Of a stretch of DNA of 14,838 bases, positions 14,083-14,838 are shown in pieces. The number at the start of each line of letters is the position of its first letter. Positions within the stretch are counted from its first letter, which is position 1. The position numbers and the translations under genes were made by a program. The notes beneath the pieces are model-generated. The model worked only from the letters and a program-made list of their open reading frames with translations. It was not told where the DNA came from and ran no database searches. This stretch comes from Flavobacteriaceae bacterium. Its GTDB lineage: Bacteria > Bacteroidota > Bacteroidia > Flavobacteriales > Flavobacteriaceae. The DNA is taken from NCBI GenBank assembly GCA_002693605.1, contig NZQO01000095.1, forward strand, positions 1-14,838. Reading direction: 5' to 3'.

Positions 14083-14838
14083 ATGAACACATGGGTCAAG
14101 CCTCTTTTAATTTTGATTGCCGCGTTATTGCTTCTGGCATGTGATTCCAGTGGCACTAAGCAGCGCGAGCTATCCGATTTTGTGCCTGAAAATGCCTTCG
14201 TTACCTACAAGATCAAAAATTTCCAAAGCCTGAAATCCGATCTTGAGAATAACGGATCGGCTTCCCACTATGCCTCCACGGAGGCCTATAAATACTTCGC
14301 AACACAGCACCCTCTCTTTAGCAAGTTGCACGTTTCAACCCCTAGCTTACTCTCGCTCACCCGCAGGAACGATAGCGTGATCGATTATACCTTTGCCACA
14401 CACCACGCCAACCTCGTAGGGCTAGATTCCCTACCCAATAAAAAACTGGAAACGCTTACCATTGGCGGCCGCGAACTTCAGAAAATTACGATTGAGAAGG
14501 CCGTCGCCTACACGGCAATAATCGACAGTATTTTCGTGGCAAGTTCCTCGCAAATGGAGTTACAGCAATTACACGAGGGCAAATCGAACACCAACGCTTC
14601 CTTTAAAAAAGCCTTTGCGGTGAAAGACGGAAGTGATCTATCGGTTGTGTACCAATCGCCCTCAATTTCACTCAGGGAAGCAACCCAAACGCGGCTTGCC
14701 TCGCATATGTCGTTGGAAATATCCTTGCTTCCCAACGCGGTTAAGGCAACGGGGGTGGCACTCGTGCAGGACACTGTGCCGCAGCTCCTTTCGGTATTTG
14801 CGGGGCAAACGCCACAGCAAAATGAAATTGGCACGGTG
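14083..14838 (+). CDS. Lipoprotein of unknown function (5' part, runs off the window)
   Basis: 252 residues visible from ATG 14083-14085, with no stop before the edge. The N-terminus is a lipoprotein signal: MNTWVK, a hydrophobic core, and lipobox LLAC with Cys20, then DSSGTKQ. It should be anchored in the inner or outer membrane, facing the periplasm or surface. The rest is soluble, rich in Ser, Thr and Leu, with alternating short strands and helices (ENAFVTYKIKNFQSLKSDL, then VAYTAIIDSIFVASSS, then SLEISLLPNAVKATGVALV). I do not recognise a family. It looks like the start of a larger periplasmic protein. The codon style matches its neighbours, and its own promoter suggests expression apart from rnhB. 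Confidence 0.8.
   Translation, partial: MNTWVKPLLILIAALLLLACDSSGTKQRELSDFVPENAFVTYKIKNFQSLKSDLENNGSASHYASTEAYKYFATQHPLFSKLHVSTPSLLSLTRRNDSVIDYTFATHHANLVGLDSLPNKKLETLTIGGRELQKITIEKAVAYTAIIDSIFVASSSQMELQQLHEGKSNTNASFKKAFAVKDGSDLSVVYQSPSISLREATQTRLASHMSLEISLLPNAVKATGVALVQDTVPQLLSVFAGQTPQQNEIGTV

Overview
The window is chromosomal DNA from a member of the Bacteroidota, most probably a (marine) Flavobacteriaceae. The grounds are two proteins with type IX secretion (T9SS) C-terminal sorting domains, ExbB/ExbD/TonB next to folC, a Porin_10-type outer-membrane protein beside rnhB, an NhaD-type Na+/H+ antiporter, and promoters of the Bacteroidota -33 TTG / -7 TAnnTTTG type. There is no clear Shine-Dalgarno sequence at most starts. 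I see no rRNA, tRNA, CRISPR array, transposase or phage gene.

Layout. (1) Positions 1-7603, all minus strand, form one long run of close-set genes, read from high to low coordinates: Glu/Leu-type amino-acid dehydrogenase, nhaD, exbB, exbD, tonB, a 12-repeat Asp-box/VPS10 propeller protein, and the 5' end of folC. exbB and exbD overlap by one base (TAATG). The 117-base exbD-tonB gap holds three clean inverted repeats. (2) anmK (minus) and an acyl-CoA dehydrogenase (plus) diverge from a 165-base region holding two good back-to-back promoters. (3) The acyl-CoA dehydrogenase ends at a strong intrinsic terminator. It converges on a small secreted T9SS protein whose N-terminal two thirds are AT-rich and whose sorting domain is GC-rich. 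(4) A 492-base non-coding stretch (10889-11380) follows, part AT-rich and part made of short repeats. (5) A putative porin (minus) and rnhB (plus) diverge from a 136-base promoter region. A lipoprotein gene follows rnhB and runs off the right edge.

How the genes fit together. The ExbB-ExbD-TonB complex energises TonB-dependent outer-membrane receptors with the proton motive force, and NhaD exchanges Na+ for H+ across the same membrane, so grouping them is physiologically sensible (inference). The amino-acid dehydrogenase, acyl-CoA dehydrogenase, AnmK (cell-wall recycling) and FolC (folate) are housekeeping metabolism. The propeller protein is predicted to be exported or surface-bound and looks like an accessory gene placed between tonB and folC.

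Most of the window is ordinary core genome, and I found no convincing undescribed multi-gene system. The points most worth a second look are: folC apparently lacking any ATG/GTG/TTG start at its conserved N-terminus (ATT instead); a propeller protein carrying both a lipobox and a T9SS sorting domain; the composition break at the domain boundary of the small T9SS protein; two neighbouring genes whose -7 boxes end 5-8 bases before the ATG (possible leaderless mRNAs); and the palindrome-rich gaps.
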